Shown: piece by piece, positions 44,180-53,581 of the stretch
Layout: the number at the start of each line of letters is the position of its first letter
Position numbering within the stretch: the first letter of the stretch is position 1
From: G965226155 sp965226155
GTDB lineage: Bacteria; Pseudomonadota; Gammaproteobacteria; Eutrophobiales; Eutrophobiaceae
Length of the DNA: 64,000 nt
Direction of reading: 5' to 3'
NCBI GenBank assembly: GCA_965226155.1
Contig: OZ245331.1
Location: 1,922,001-1,986,000, forward strand
Program-made: the position numbers and the translations under genes
The notes under the pieces: model-generated
Seen by the model: the letters and a program-made list of their open reading frames with translations, nothing else
Told to the model about the DNA's origin: nothing
Database searches by the model: none

Positions 44180-45043
44180 ATGGCAGTCGGAAAGGAAATA
44201 CGCACAAAGATAACGAGTGTTAAAAATACTCAGAAGATCACTAAGGCCATGGAAATGGTTGCTGCCAGCAAGATGCGTAAGGCGCAGGAACGGATGCATG
44301 CTGCCCGTCCATACGCCCATAAGATGAGGCAGGTCATTGCCCACTTAGGATTAGCAAATCCAGAATACAAACATCCTTACCTAGTACAACGCCCCGAAGT
44401 GAAACGCATTGGTCTAATTATTATTTCAACTGACAGAGGACTTTGTGGCGGATTAAACTCCAATCTATTTAGAGATCTTTTAAAACGAATGAAAGCATGG
44501 TCTGAAGATGGAATGGAATTAGATATAAGTGTTATAGGAAACAAGGCCGTCGGGTTCTTCTCAAGAGTAAAGGCTAATATTGTTGCTCAAACCGCCCACA
44601 TTGGTGATCAGCCATCTCTAGAAGTGTTGATCGGCGCAGTAAAAGTCATGCTGGATAAATATATTGAAGGGGACATAGACGAAGTTTATATTGCCTCAAA
44701 TGAGTTTGTTAACTCAATGACACAGTCTCCTAGAGTAGAGAGGTTAGTACCCGTGCCACCTAGCGAAGATGAAGAATTAAAATATCATTGGGACTATATA
44801 TATGAACCAGATGCAAAAGAAGTCCTGGATCAATTGCTCTCGCGTTATATAGAGTCTTTGGTTTATCAGGATGTTATTGAAAACATTGCCTGTGAGCAGG
44901 TTGCAAGAATGGTTGCGATGAAGAGTGCATCTGATAATGCCGGCACGCTTATTGATGAATTGCAATTAATCTATAACAAAGCGCGTCAGGCAGCAATTAC
45001 TCAGGAACTGTCAGAAATTGTCGCTGGGGCAGCTGCAGTTTAA
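44180..45043 (+). CDS. atpG: ATP synthase F1 subunit gamma
   Basis: Rotor shaft. Begins AVGKEIRTKITSVKNTQKIT, contains STDRGLCGGLNSNLF and ends with the conserved KASDNA-type helix MKSASDNAGTLIDELQLIYN, then KARQAAITQELSEIV. Its 287 residues are normal. Confidence 0.97.
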   Translation: MAVGKEIRTKITSVKNTQKITKAMEMVAASKMRKAQERMHAARPYAHKMRQVIAHLGLANPEYKHPYLVQRPEVKRIGLIIISTDRGLCGGLNSNLFRDLLKRMKAWSEDGMELDISVIGNKAVGFFSRVKANIVAQTAHIGDQPSLEVLIGAVKVMLDKYIEGDIDEVYIASNEFVNSMTQSPRVERLVPVPPSEDEELKYHWDYIYEPDAKEVLDQLLSRYIESLVYQDVIENIACEQVARMVAMKSASDNAGTLIDELQLIYNKARQAAITQELSEIVAGAAAV

Positions 45044-45093
45044 AGAAATTATTTTTAAAGAAAATATTTAGACATAAATGGGGAACTAAAAAA

Positions 45094-46497
45094 ATGAGTT
45101 CTGGAAATATTGTACAGATTATTGGTGCTGTTGTTGACGTGGAATTTCCAAGCGATGCAATTCCAAAGATATATGATGCCTTGTTGGTAGATGCTGAAAA
45201 CGTCGAGACGACACTTGAAGCTCAACAGCAACTTGGTGATGGAATTGTTCGAACTATCGCCCTTGGTTCTACTGATGGATTACAAAGAGGATTAACAATA
45301 AATAATACTGGTGCACCAATTAATGTTCCTGTTGGAGTCAAGACTCTGGGACGGATTATGAATGTTCTAGGCCAGCCTATCGATGAAGTTGGCCCTATTG
45401 AGGCCGATGAAACTATGGCCATACACCGTGATGCCCCACAGTTTACTGATTTAAGCCCTACTACAGAATTACTGGAAACAGGAATTAAGGTTATCGACTT
45501 AGTTTGTCCGTTCGCTAAGGGAGGTAAGGTTGGCCTATTTGGTGGTGCTGGTGTTGGTAAGACGGTAAACATGATGGAGTTGATTAACAATATTGCTACT
45601 CAGCATTCAGGGTTGTCTGTATTTGCCGGAGTAGGTGAGCGAACTCGTGAAGGAAACGATTTCTATCACGAAATGCAGGAATCAGGCGTAGTCAATATTA
45701 AAGAATTTGAAAAATCTAAGGTATCCATGGTTTATGGTCAGATGAATGAACCGCCAGGTAACAGGTTACGTGTTGCGTTAACCGGATTGACTCTCGCAGA
45801 AAAATTTCGTGATGAAGGAAGAGATGTATTATTTTTCGTTGATAATATTTATCGATTTACATTGGCGGGCACCGAGGTGTCTGCATTGCTTGGCCGTATG
45901 CCATCAGCTGTGGGTTACCAACCGACGCTTGCGGAAGAAATGGGTAAATTGCAGGAACGTATTACTTCAACAAAAACGGGATCAATTACTTCTATCCAGG
46001 CCGTATATGTGCCAGCCGATGATTTAACTGACCCATCTCCAGCAACAACATTTTCACACCTAGATGCAACTGTGGTGCTCTCAAGACAAATTGCTGAGTT
46101 AGGTATATATCCTGCTGTTGATCCATTGGATTCAACCAGTCGCCAGCTTGATCCATTAGTTGTTGGTCAAGACCATTACGATACCGCTCGTGCAGTTCAA
46201 AACACACTGCAACGCTATAAGGAATTGCGCGACATTATTGCGATTCTAGGAATGGACGAACTCTCTGAAGAAGACAAGTTAGCAGTTGCACGTGCTCGTA
46301 AGATCCAACGTTTCCTTTCGCAACCCTTTAGAGTTGCTGAAGTATTCACAGGGATACCTGGAAAGTATGTATCCTTGAAAGACAACATTAAAGGATTTAA
46401 AGCTATTGTAAATGGTGAATATGATCATCTGCCAGAGCAGGCATTTTATATGGCAGGTGCGATTGAAGAAGCTGTAGAGAACGCCAAGAAGATCTAA
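45094..46497 (+). CDS. atpD: ATP synthase F1 subunit beta
   Basis: Catalytic subunit. P-loop GGAGVGKTVNMMELI, catalytic Glu in GERTREGNDFYHEM, DELSEED loop (MDELSEEDKLAVARARKI). Length 467. Intact. Confidence 0.97.
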   Translation: MSSGNIVQIIGAVVDVEFPSDAIPKIYDALLVDAENVETTLEAQQQLGDGIVRTIALGSTDGLQRGLTINNTGAPINVPVGVKTLGRIMNVLGQPIDEVGPIEADETMAIHRDAPQFTDLSPTTELLETGIKVIDLVCPFAKGGKVGLFGGAGVGKTVNMMELINNIATQHSGLSVFAGVGERTREGNDFYHEMQESGVVNIKEFEKSKVSMVYGQMNEPPGNRLRVALTGLTLAEKFRDEGRDVLFFVDNIYRFTLAGTEVSALLGRMPSAVGYQPTLAEEMGKLQERITSTKTGSITSIQAVYVPADDLTDPSPATTFSHLDATVVLSRQIAELGIYPAVDPLDSTSRQLDPLVVGQDHYDTARAVQNTLQRYKELRDIIAILGMDELSEEDKLAVARARKIQRFLSQPFRVAEVFTGIPGKYVSLKDNIKGFKAIVNGEYDHLPEQAFYMAGAIEEAVENAKKI

Positions 46498-46500
46498 ATC

Positions 46501-46926
46501 ATGCCAACGATACATATCGATATTGTCAGCGCAGAACGGGAAATATTTTCCGGCGAAGTGGAGATGATATTTGCCCCTGCAATATTGGGTGAGATCGGCA
46601 TTGCACCTGGCCATACGCCTTTGGTGACACAACTTGCGCCTGGCGAGGTTCGAGTAAAACATGCAGATGGTAATGAGGAAGGATTTTATGTCTCAGGTGG
46701 TATGCTTGAGGTTCAACCAAAAATAGTAACTGTTTTATCTGATACTGCAGTGCGTGCTGAAGATCTAGATGAGGCCGCTGTTCTAAAGGCTAAGGAAGAA
46801 GCAGATAAACAACTTCATGATCGCGATGCAAATATTGATTACGCCACAGCACTAGCTCAGACTGCAGAAGTCGCCGCTCAATTACAAGCAATTCAAAGGT
46901 TGCGAAAACGTACCGGTCGTTCTTAA
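46501..46926 (+). CDS. atpC: ATP synthase F1 subunit epsilon
   Basis: Central stalk and intrinsic regulator. Starts four bases after atpD. It has VSAEREIFSGEVEMIFAP, GEIGIAPGHTPLV, and the C-terminal helical pair; 141 residues. Confidence 0.95.
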   Translation: MPTIHIDIVSAEREIFSGEVEMIFAPAILGEIGIAPGHTPLVTQLAPGEVRVKHADGNEEGFYVSGGMLEVQPKIVTVLSDTAVRAEDLDEAAVLKAKEEADKQLHDRDANIDYATALAQTAEVAAQLQAIQRLRKRTGRS

Positions 46927-46984
46927 AACTTCAGTCAACTCGATATAATCTATCAAGTTTGCCTCGAAAAAACTCACTATCGCT

Positions 46985-47005
46985 AAACATCCATTAGATG
47001 TTTTT
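46985..47005 (+). terminator. Possible terminator after the atp operon
   Basis: A 7-bp stem AAACATC / GATGTTT with loop CATTA, running into TTTTT. The stem is AT-rich and weak, but placed 59 bp after atpC and before glmU. Confidence 0.4.
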
Positions 47006-47086
47006 GTCAGATCACTTACAAAGGACTATGGTTTTTAAAAGGTATTTTTCACTTTTAGTTATTTACTAATTGATAATTACTTTGTT

Positions 47087-48445
47087 ATGGGTCTCAGTAT
47101 AATTATTCTTTCGGCCGGTAAGGGAAAGCGCATGCGCTCTGATCTCCCAAAAGTGTTGCATAAGCTCGCCGGGAAAACGCTGCTCGAACATGTCTATGTT
47201 TCAGCATCGAGACTTGAAAGTAGGGAAATCCATGTCGTGTATGGGTTTGGGGGCCAGCAAGTTCCGGAGACTCTCTCTCATCTAGAGGTAAACTGGATTG
47301 AACAGGAGAAGCAGCTAGGGACTGGTCATGCAGTAAAACTTGCAATATCTTCAGTTCCAGATACTGATACAGTATTGGTCCTATTTGGCGATGTGCCACT
47401 AATCACTTACGAAACATTACAGCGACTCGTCGATTCTTCTAAAGAATCTGGATTCAGTTTGCTGACTTCCTATTTCGACGATCCTACAGGTTATGGGAGA
47501 GTAATCCGTGACGACAAGGGTGATATCGTCAAAATTACTGAAGACAAGGACGCGACCGACGAAGAGCGTTCAATCTGCGAAATCAATACGGGTGTGATGG
47601 CCGTAAAGGGTCAAAACTTAAAGGGCTGGCTAAAGGATCTCGATTCTAGGAACGCCCAGGGAGAATATTCCCTTACCGATATAATCGAAGCAGCAACAGA
47701 AAAAATTATTGTTAACTCGACAAACCCGGAATCGATTACAGAAATACATGGAATAAATAACCGCGCACAACTAGCCGAAATTGAGAGATATTATCAATTG
47801 GTACAAGCCCACCATCTCATGCGTAATGGGGTCACTATTATGGATCCTGCAAGGTTCGATCTGCGTGGCGATTTGGAAATGGGCAAAGATATTTACATTG
47901 ATGTAAATGTTGTTTTAGAAGGAAGCGTGAGTATAGGCAACAATGTCACTATTGGACCCAATTGTTTTATAAATAACGTGGATATAGAGGATGACGTGAC
48001 AATCTTACCAAATTGTGTCATTGAAAATGCCATAATTGGTAAACTCTGCAGGATTGGCCCCTTTGCCAGAATACGACCGGACACACGGCTGGCTGAGGAT
48101 GTTCATATTGGTAATTTTGTCGAATTGAAAAAAGCGAATGTCGGAGCGGGTTCAAAGATTAAACATCTCAGTTATATTGGTGATAGTGATATTGGAAAAA
48201 ACGTGAATATAGGCGCAGGTACGATTACCTGTAACTATGACGGCACTAATAAACATAAAACAAAAATAGGTGATAATGCTTCTATCGGATCAGATGCCCA
48301 GTTGATAGCACCTGTGTCAATCGGGAAAGGTGCAACGATTGGTGCTGGGACAACTGTCACTAAAGACGTTAAGGCGGATACTTTAATCACCAATAAAGTC
48401 GAGCATAAAGTTAAAAAAGGATGGAAGAGACCGGGGAAGAAATAA
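47087..48445 (+). CDS. glmU: Bifunctional GlmU: UDP-GlcNAc pyrophosphorylase and GlcN-1-P acetyltransferase
   Basis: Makes UDP-N-acetylglucosamine for peptidoglycan and LPS. The N-terminal pyrophosphorylase domain has LSAGKGKRMRSDLPKVLHKL and GTGHAVKLA, the C-terminal left-handed beta-helix has NFVELKKANVGAGSKIKHL, GAGTITCNYDG and the acetyltransferase His-Lys region. Length 452. Location after the atp operon is common in gammaproteobacteria. Confidence 0.97.
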   Translation: MGLSIIILSAGKGKRMRSDLPKVLHKLAGKTLLEHVYVSASRLESREIHVVYGFGGQQVPETLSHLEVNWIEQEKQLGTGHAVKLAISSVPDTDTVLVLFGDVPLITYETLQRLVDSSKESGFSLLTSYFDDPTGYGRVIRDDKGDIVKITEDKDATDEERSICEINTGVMAVKGQNLKGWLKDLDSRNAQGEYSLTDIIEAATEKIIVNSTNPESITEIHGINNRAQLAEIERYYQLVQAHHLMRNGVTIMDPARFDLRGDLEMGKDIYIDVNVVLEGSVSIGNNVTIGPNCFINNVDIEDDVTILPNCVIENAIIGKLCRIGPFARIRPDTRLAEDVHIGNFVELKKANVGAGSKIKHLSYIGDSDIGKNVNIGAGTITCNYDGTNKHKTKIGDNASIGSDAQLIAPVSIGKGATIGAGTTVTKDVKADTLITNKVEHKVKKGWKRPGKK

Positions 48446-49419
48446 TCCCGTGCAAATCCAAACTACTAATTATAAATGTGATCAAACAATCTTTTTCCTG
48501 CAGATTCGATGTCGAACAGACATTGAATTCAATTGTATCTATTAACACCCGCATTCCAGAAAATTCATTTTCTGCCGAAATCCTAGGTACCCAACGCAAG
48601 GGCTACGGTACTGTAATACGTGATGACGGTCTTATCGTGACTATCGGTTATGTCATCACTGAAGCAGAAAGTATCTGGATAGGCTATAAAAAGGATAATA
48701 TCGTGCCAGGTTATGTTGTTGGTAATGATTATGATTCGGGTATCGGTCTAGTAAAACCGTTAATGCCGATGAATCTTCCTGTAGTAGAGTTTGGTACCAC
48801 TAAAGATATGACTGTAGGTGATCCTGTATTGGTTGCAAGTAGCGGTGGTAGTGGGCATATGATGGAATCCAGAGTGGTAGGTAAGCATGAGTTTGCCGGC
48901 CGATGGGAATACGTGCTAGACGAGGCTATTTTTACCTCCCCAGTTAATTCGGATTGGGCAGGTGCAGCACTGATAGGGGAAGACGGAAAATTATACGGAG
49001 TCGGATGTCTTCTGATCCAAGAAATGAAGAAGGATAAGGTCATGGCTGGCTCGAATATGTTTGTACCTATTGATGTGCTTACCCCGATTATGGATGAATT
49101 GTGTCACTATGGTGGGCGTAAATCGTCAGCCAGACCCTGGCTGGGCATGCTGGTTGAAGAAGAGCTCGGGCATCTAATAGTCATGGGCGTCTTTCACAAA
49201 TGCCCTGCAGACCGTTCAGGATTAATACCGGGCGATATAATCGTTGCTGTCAACAACAAGCCAGTTGAAGAACTTGCCATGTTGTTTCGAAGCATTTGGA
49301 GTATGGGTAACGCCGGAGTAGAAATACCTTTTAAGGTGATTAGGGAGTCAAGCACTATTGATATTATCGTTAAGAGCAGCGACCGCGAATCATCTATGAG
49401 ACTCGGCTTGATTAACTGA
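48421..49419 (+). CDS. HtrA-like trypsin-fold PDZ protein lacking the catalytic triad
   Basis: Fold pattern of S1C (HtrA/Deg) proteases with a C-terminal PDZ domain (ARPWLGMLVEE, then CPADRSGLIPGDIIVAVNNK). Each triad position is changed (numbering from 48421): the His site (LTNNHV in DegP) reads VTIGYVI, so Tyr77; the Asp site (SDIALL) reads SGIGLV, so Gly107; the Ser site (GNSGGA) reads DWAGAA, so Ala180. It therefore cannot hydrolyse peptides by this mechanism and more likely binds clients or acts as a scaffold. No signal peptide is seen. The frame begins inside glmU; a GTG at 48478 is an alternative start. Followed by VWA and J-domain genes. Confidence 0.8.
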   Translation: MEETGEEIIPCKSKLLIINVIKQSFSCRFDVEQTLNSIVSINTRIPENSFSAEILGTQRKGYGTVIRDDGLIVTIGYVITEAESIWIGYKKDNIVPGYVVGNDYDSGIGLVKPLMPMNLPVVEFGTTKDMTVGDPVLVASSGGSGHMMESRVVGKHEFAGRWEYVLDEAIFTSPVNSDWAGAALIGEDGKLYGVGCLLIQEMKKDKVMAGSNMFVPIDVLTPIMDELCHYGGRKSSARPWLGMLVEEELGHLIVMGVFHKCPADRSGLIPGDIIVAVNNKPVEELAMLFRSIWSMGNAGVEIPFKVIRESSTIDIIVKSSDRESSMRLGLIN

Positions 49420-49531
49420 CCGCCATTGATTTCGAAAAAGATTTTATTCTATATTTAGCTACTCTGAGTATTCCTGTTTTTAGTTCAATATAATTAGCCC
49501 CAAGTTTTATCAATTTACAGGGTATGTATAA

Positions 49532-50230
49532 GTGAAAAAATCATTAAGCAAGTCACCCTCTAGCCCGGGAGAAGTAGATGCTTTTCTTAAGCAGGTGCAG
49601 AGCATTTCTACGATGGCTGGTGATCGAGGTAGGTTAGCATTTGCAATTGATGCAACAGCAAGCAGGCAACCTACATGGGATAGTGCATGTCAGATTCAAG
49701 TAGAGATGTTTAGGACCGTTGAAAAGATTGGAAAACTTAATGTCCAGTTGAGTTATTTTCGCGGTCTAGGTGAATTTTGCTCATCACCTTGGGTGTCAAA
49801 CAGCCTCGCACTGAAACAGCAAATGAGCGGTGTTCAGTGTCATGCGGGGCATACTCAGATACAAAGGGTCATGAAGCACCTGTTGCAAGAGACCCAGAAA
49901 ATACCCATATCTGCGGTTGTTTACATCGGCGATGCTTGTGAAGAATCGACCAGTGGAATATTCAAGTTAGCAGGCCAGCTTGGTGTACATAATGCGCCGG
50001 TATTTATGTTTCAGGAGGGCACTGACGAAGCAACAGCTGAAGCGTACAAATCCATTTCTCGGCTCAGTGGTGGCGCCTATTGCCGATTCGATTCCAACAG
50101 CGCAGATATCTTATCTGAGTTGCTCTCAGCGGTCGCAGTTTATGCAACAGGTGGAAAGAAAGCACTTGTTGAATTCAGCAGAACAAAAACACCGCTTTTG
50201 CAGGACCTAACTAGCCAAATAGTACGTTAG
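49532..50230 (+). CDS. VWA-domain protein
   Basis: A 232-residue cytoplasmic protein with a von Willebrand A fold. The metal-site motif is DATASRQPTWD (D-x-T-x-S form) and VVYIGDACEES provides the later Asp. No signal peptide. Its stop is directly followed by the ATG of the J-domain gene, so the two are co-translated. VWA domains mediate metal-dependent protein binding. Here the context suggests a client adaptor for a chaperone (inference). Confidence 0.75.
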   Translation: MKKSLSKSPSSPGEVDAFLKQVQSISTMAGDRGRLAFAIDATASRQPTWDSACQIQVEMFRTVEKIGKLNVQLSYFRGLGEFCSSPWVSNSLALKQQMSGVQCHAGHTQIQRVMKHLLQETQKIPISAVVYIGDACEESTSGIFKLAGQLGVHNAPVFMFQEGTDEATAEAYKSISRLSGGAYCRFDSNSADILSELLSAVAVYATGGKKALVEFSRTKTPLLQDLTSQIVR

Positions 50231-50965
50231 ATGTCACGTATATTATTAATCATCCTTTTACTGGGTGGACTGATATTTTGGTGGCACTGGCAAACCTCTC
50301 CCAATCAGACTGAAAGAAAAAAGTTGTTGATCAAGACCCTACTGGGTGTGTTACTAGTCGTTGTAGTCATACTCGTCGCGTCAGGCAGGATGCATTGGTT
50401 TGGCGCCGTATTTGCCGGTTTATTAGCATTTCTCAGGCAGGGGATGGGACTACTAGTCCGTTTTTTTCCTATTTTGACTCAGTTGTATAGGCAGTTTGCC
50501 CCTTCTTCCAAACCACCAGGTACATCCACGGTGAGTTCTGAAATTATTGAGATGACTCTGTTTCATGATACCGGCAAGATGGCGGGCCGTGTCCTGACAG
50601 GGGGTTATAAAGGTAAACAGCTTGACGAACTTAAGCGGGAAGACATATTAGAGCTCTTCGAGTATTGCAAACAGACAGACCGTGATTCAACCCGATTAAT
50701 GGAAAGTTATTTAGTTGGACGATTTGGTGACGATACCAAATTCACTCCAGATGAAAGTAAACAGGTTTCTGGAAAAATTACATCTGAAATGACGACCATC
50801 GAAGCTCTACAGATCCTCGGCTTGTCCGAGACACCCTCACGGGAAGAGGTAGTAGAGGCATATCGAAAAATAATGCAGCAATTACATCCTGATCGAGGCG
50901 GTAACGATTATTTTGCCGCAAAGATAAATCAGGCTAGGGATTTACTGCTGGAGAAATTTTCATAA
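50231..50965 (+). CDS. Membrane-anchored J-domain (DnaJ-like) protein
   Basis: A protein of 244 residues. Two to three N-terminal membrane segments (LLIILLLGGLIFWW, then LLGVLLVVVVILVAS) hold it in the membrane. A middle region, MTLFHDTGKMAGRVLTGGYKG, matches the DjlA/TerB-like segment seen in such proteins. The C-terminal J domain (about residues 185-244) has the HPD motif in MQQLHPDRGGNDYF, so it should stimulate an Hsp70. It follows the VWA gene with no gap. Confidence 0.85.
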   Translation: MSRILLIILLLGGLIFWWHWQTSPNQTERKKLLIKTLLGVLLVVVVILVASGRMHWFGAVFAGLLAFLRQGMGLLVRFFPILTQLYRQFAPSSKPPGTSTVSSEIIEMTLFHDTGKMAGRVLTGGYKGKQLDELKREDILELFEYCKQTDRDSTRLMESYLVGRFGDDTKFTPDESKQVSGKITSEMTTIEALQILGLSETPSREEVVEAYRKIMQQLHPDRGGNDYFAAKINQARDLLLEKFS

Positions 50966-51050
50966 AAATCATTTTAATCTGTAGTAGCTACGATATGATT
51001 GGTAGTTGTATATACCTTTTCACTGATAATGTTTTAATGGAGGAGGGTAG

Positions 51051-52058
51051 ATGAAAGCTGTCGTACTGGAGAAAGCCGGCGGGCCAGAAAATCTGTTCCT
51101 GAAGGAAGTAGATACGCCTGTTCCAGGGCGAGACGAAGTTCGGGTTCGGTTAAATGCCTCCGCTCTGAACAGGCGAGATTATTGGATTACAGTTGATAAG
51201 TATCCGGCAACCCAACTTCCCTGCATCCTTGGTTCAGACGGTGCTGGTGTAGTTGATGCAGTTGGGGCGGGAATTGAGCACACGCTTGAAGGTCAAGAGG
51301 TAATAATTTATCCAGCCCGGAACTGGGGAAATGACAAACGAGCATTTAGTCCCGACTTTCGTATTCTTGGCATGCCAGACCAGGGCACTTTTGCAGAATA
51401 TATTTGTGTCCCCGCTGACTGCATTCATCCAAAACCAACACACCTAACATGGCAACAATCAGCGGCGGTACCTTTAGCCGGATTAACATCATGGCGTGCA
51501 GTTAAAACACATGGAGAAATAAAAGAAGGCTATCGAGTCCTGATTACAGGCGCTGGTAGTGGTGTATCTGGTTTTGCAGTTCTATGGAGTGTTACTCTTG
51601 GTGCCGAGGTCTATGTCAGCAGCGGCAGTGAGGACAAGATCGCTCATGCAAAATCCCTAGGTGCGGTTGATGGTGTCAATTATCACAACGAAGATTGTTA
51701 TAAAGCGTTGTCTGAGAAAGCAGGTGGGTTCGATGTTGTAATAGATAGTGCAGGTGGCAACGCGGTAAACGCATTAATTGATACTCTTAAACCTGCCGGG
51801 CGCTATGTGTTTTTTGGTGCCACGACTGGGAATCCGCCTAGCGGGCTGGAAATGGCGAAGATGTATTACCGGCATATCCGTATCCAGGGGACCACCATGG
51901 GGTCACCGGAAGAATTTGTTGCTATGCTGACATTCTTGAATAACAAGAAACTAGTCCCAGTTATACACAAAGATTTCCCGCTGAATCAAGCGATAGATGC
52001 TTTTCAATTGATGAAGGATTACCGACAGACAGGCAAGATTATTATAAATAATCAATAG
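51051..52058 (+). CDS. MDR-superfamily zinc-type alcohol dehydrogenase / quinone oxidoreductase
   Basis: A 335-residue NAD(P)H-dependent oxidoreductase with a GroES-like N-terminal domain (ALNRRDYWITV, LGSDGAGVVDAVGAG) and a Rossmann domain (VLITGAGSGVSGFAV). Structural zinc Cys ligands are absent, so it is closer to quinone oxidoreductases than to zinc alcohol dehydrogenases. The substrate is unknown. GGAGGAGGG upstream is a strong ribosome site. Confidence 0.85.
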   Translation: MKAVVLEKAGGPENLFLKEVDTPVPGRDEVRVRLNASALNRRDYWITVDKYPATQLPCILGSDGAGVVDAVGAGIEHTLEGQEVIIYPARNWGNDKRAFSPDFRILGMPDQGTFAEYICVPADCIHPKPTHLTWQQSAAVPLAGLTSWRAVKTHGEIKEGYRVLITGAGSGVSGFAVLWSVTLGAEVYVSSGSEDKIAHAKSLGAVDGVNYHNEDCYKALSEKAGGFDVVIDSAGGNAVNALIDTLKPAGRYVFFGATTGNPPSGLEMAKMYYRHIRIQGTTMGSPEEFVAMLTFLNNKKLVPVIHKDFPLNQAIDAFQLMKDYRQTGKIIINNQ

Positions 52059-52097
52059 TCTGCAAAGGATCCGATTTTTGAAACGTAGTTTTAACGT

Positions 52098-52418
52098 TTA
52101 ATATTGAGATTCAGGAACTTTTATTACCAATCCATCAAGTTCTTCATTGACATTAATCTGGCAGCTCAAACGACTGGTCGGCTCAGGTTGAGCCACAAAT
52201 TCAATCATGTCTTTCTCAAAGTCTTCTGGTTCTGGTAGCCGGTCATACCAGTCAGGGTCAACTATAACGTGACAGGTAGCGCAACTGCAGGCTCCTCCAC
52301 ATTCTGCGACTATCCCCGGTATGCCGTTATTAACTGCAGCAAGCATCAGGCTGACATCATTCTCTGCCTCAATTTGAGTTTCTGTGCCGTCTGTAACGAT
52401 AAATTTTATTTTTGCCAT
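52098..52418 (-). CDS. Adrenodoxin-type [2Fe-2S] ferredoxin
   Basis: A protein of 106 residues. Cluster ligands Cys40, Cys46, Cys49 (ECGGACSCATCHV) and Cys86 (RLSCQI) follow the C-x5-C-x2-C...C spacing of electron-donor ferredoxins for P450s and related oxygenases. The likely partner reductase is at 54923. No P450 gene is in the window. Confidence 0.92.
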   Translation of the reverse strand: MAKIKFIVTDGTETQIEAENDVSLMLAAVNNGIPGIVAECGGACSCATCHVIVDPDWYDRLPEPEDFEKDMIEFVAQPEPTSRLSCQINVNEELDGLVIKVPESQY

Positions 52419-52473
52419 TGTTATTTATCTTAATTCTAGAAAGAAATATTAATTTTTACCGAAGTAAATGGTA

Positions 52474-53450
52474 TTACATGGTAAGTACTATTTTACCTAT
52501 ATGCTCATTACTTTCCATTAATCGGTGTGCATCAGCAACTTGGTCTAACGGAAATGAACGGTAGACAACGGATTTGATCTGTTTGGTTTCCAATAACGGC
52601 CACACCGAGTTTACCAGCTTGCGGGCGATATCCGCTTTAAATTTAACTGAGCGGGGACGCAGTGTGGAGCCGGTTACCATCAGTCGCTTACTCATCACAG
52701 GCAGAAAATCTGCATCAACTTTAAAACCATGCAATCCCGCAATAAGGACTATGCGGCCGTCTTCAGCGGCAATACGGATATTTTTGTTTAGATACTCACC
52801 CAATACCATATCCAGTATGACATCAATACCCTGCCGCCTGTATCCTTTTTTATTTCATGTTCAAAATCTGATTCCCGATAATTAATGGCAACATCTGCCC
52901 CCAATTGAAGGCATGCTTTGCATTTACTATCGCTACCGGTAGTTGTATAGACGGTAGCGCCAAATGCCTTGGCTAACTGAATAGCTGTGGTGCCGATGGC
53001 GCTGGAACCTCCATGGACCAGAAACTTTTCTCCAGCTTTCAAAATTGCACGATCGAATACATTGCTCCAAACGGTAAAAAAGGTTTCCGGCAGTGCAGCC
53101 GCTTCCACATCTGTTAAACCTGTCGGAATAGGTAAGCACAGTGCAGCATCGGCGAGTGCATATTCTGCATAACCACCTCCTGGTATCAATGCACAGATTT
53201 TGTCTCCGACTCTGAGATTACCGCAATTTAGACCAACACTTTCAATCTCACCTGCTATTTCGAGTCCAAGTATAGTAGAAGCACCTGGCGGAGCGGGATA
53301 TAAACCCTTGCGTTGTAAGACATCGGGACGGTTGACGCCTGCAACAGATACCTTTATCAATACCTGTTTTGAGAACGGATTAGGTGGTGGAGATTCAGCG
53401 ATTTGCAGTACATCTGCGCCTCCTGGCTCTTTAATTTGAATAAATTTCAT
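52474..53450 (-). pseudogene. NAD(P)H quinone oxidoreductase (PIG3-like), frameshifted
   Basis: The N-terminal part (52788-53450) has PPNPFSKQVLIKVSVAGVNR, LGLEIAGEIESVG and the Rossmann region LVHGGSSAIGTTAIQLAKAF. At about 52838, after KKDTGG, the frame changes; the expected VDVILDMVxGEYL continues in another frame (IDVILDMVLGEYLNKN) through 52474. Only one indel separates a complete 320-odd residue enzyme, so the loss is recent or an assembly error. Confidence 0.88.
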
Positions 53451-53581
53451 TTTGTGGTTTCCTGCAATGTAGTCAGATGGAAATAATCAGTTAAAAGTCA
53501 GTTAGTCATATATTTTAAACAGTAGTAGCATTGTGTGCACCAATTTGTATGTGTTGTTCATTAATCTTGAGATTAAAATAA

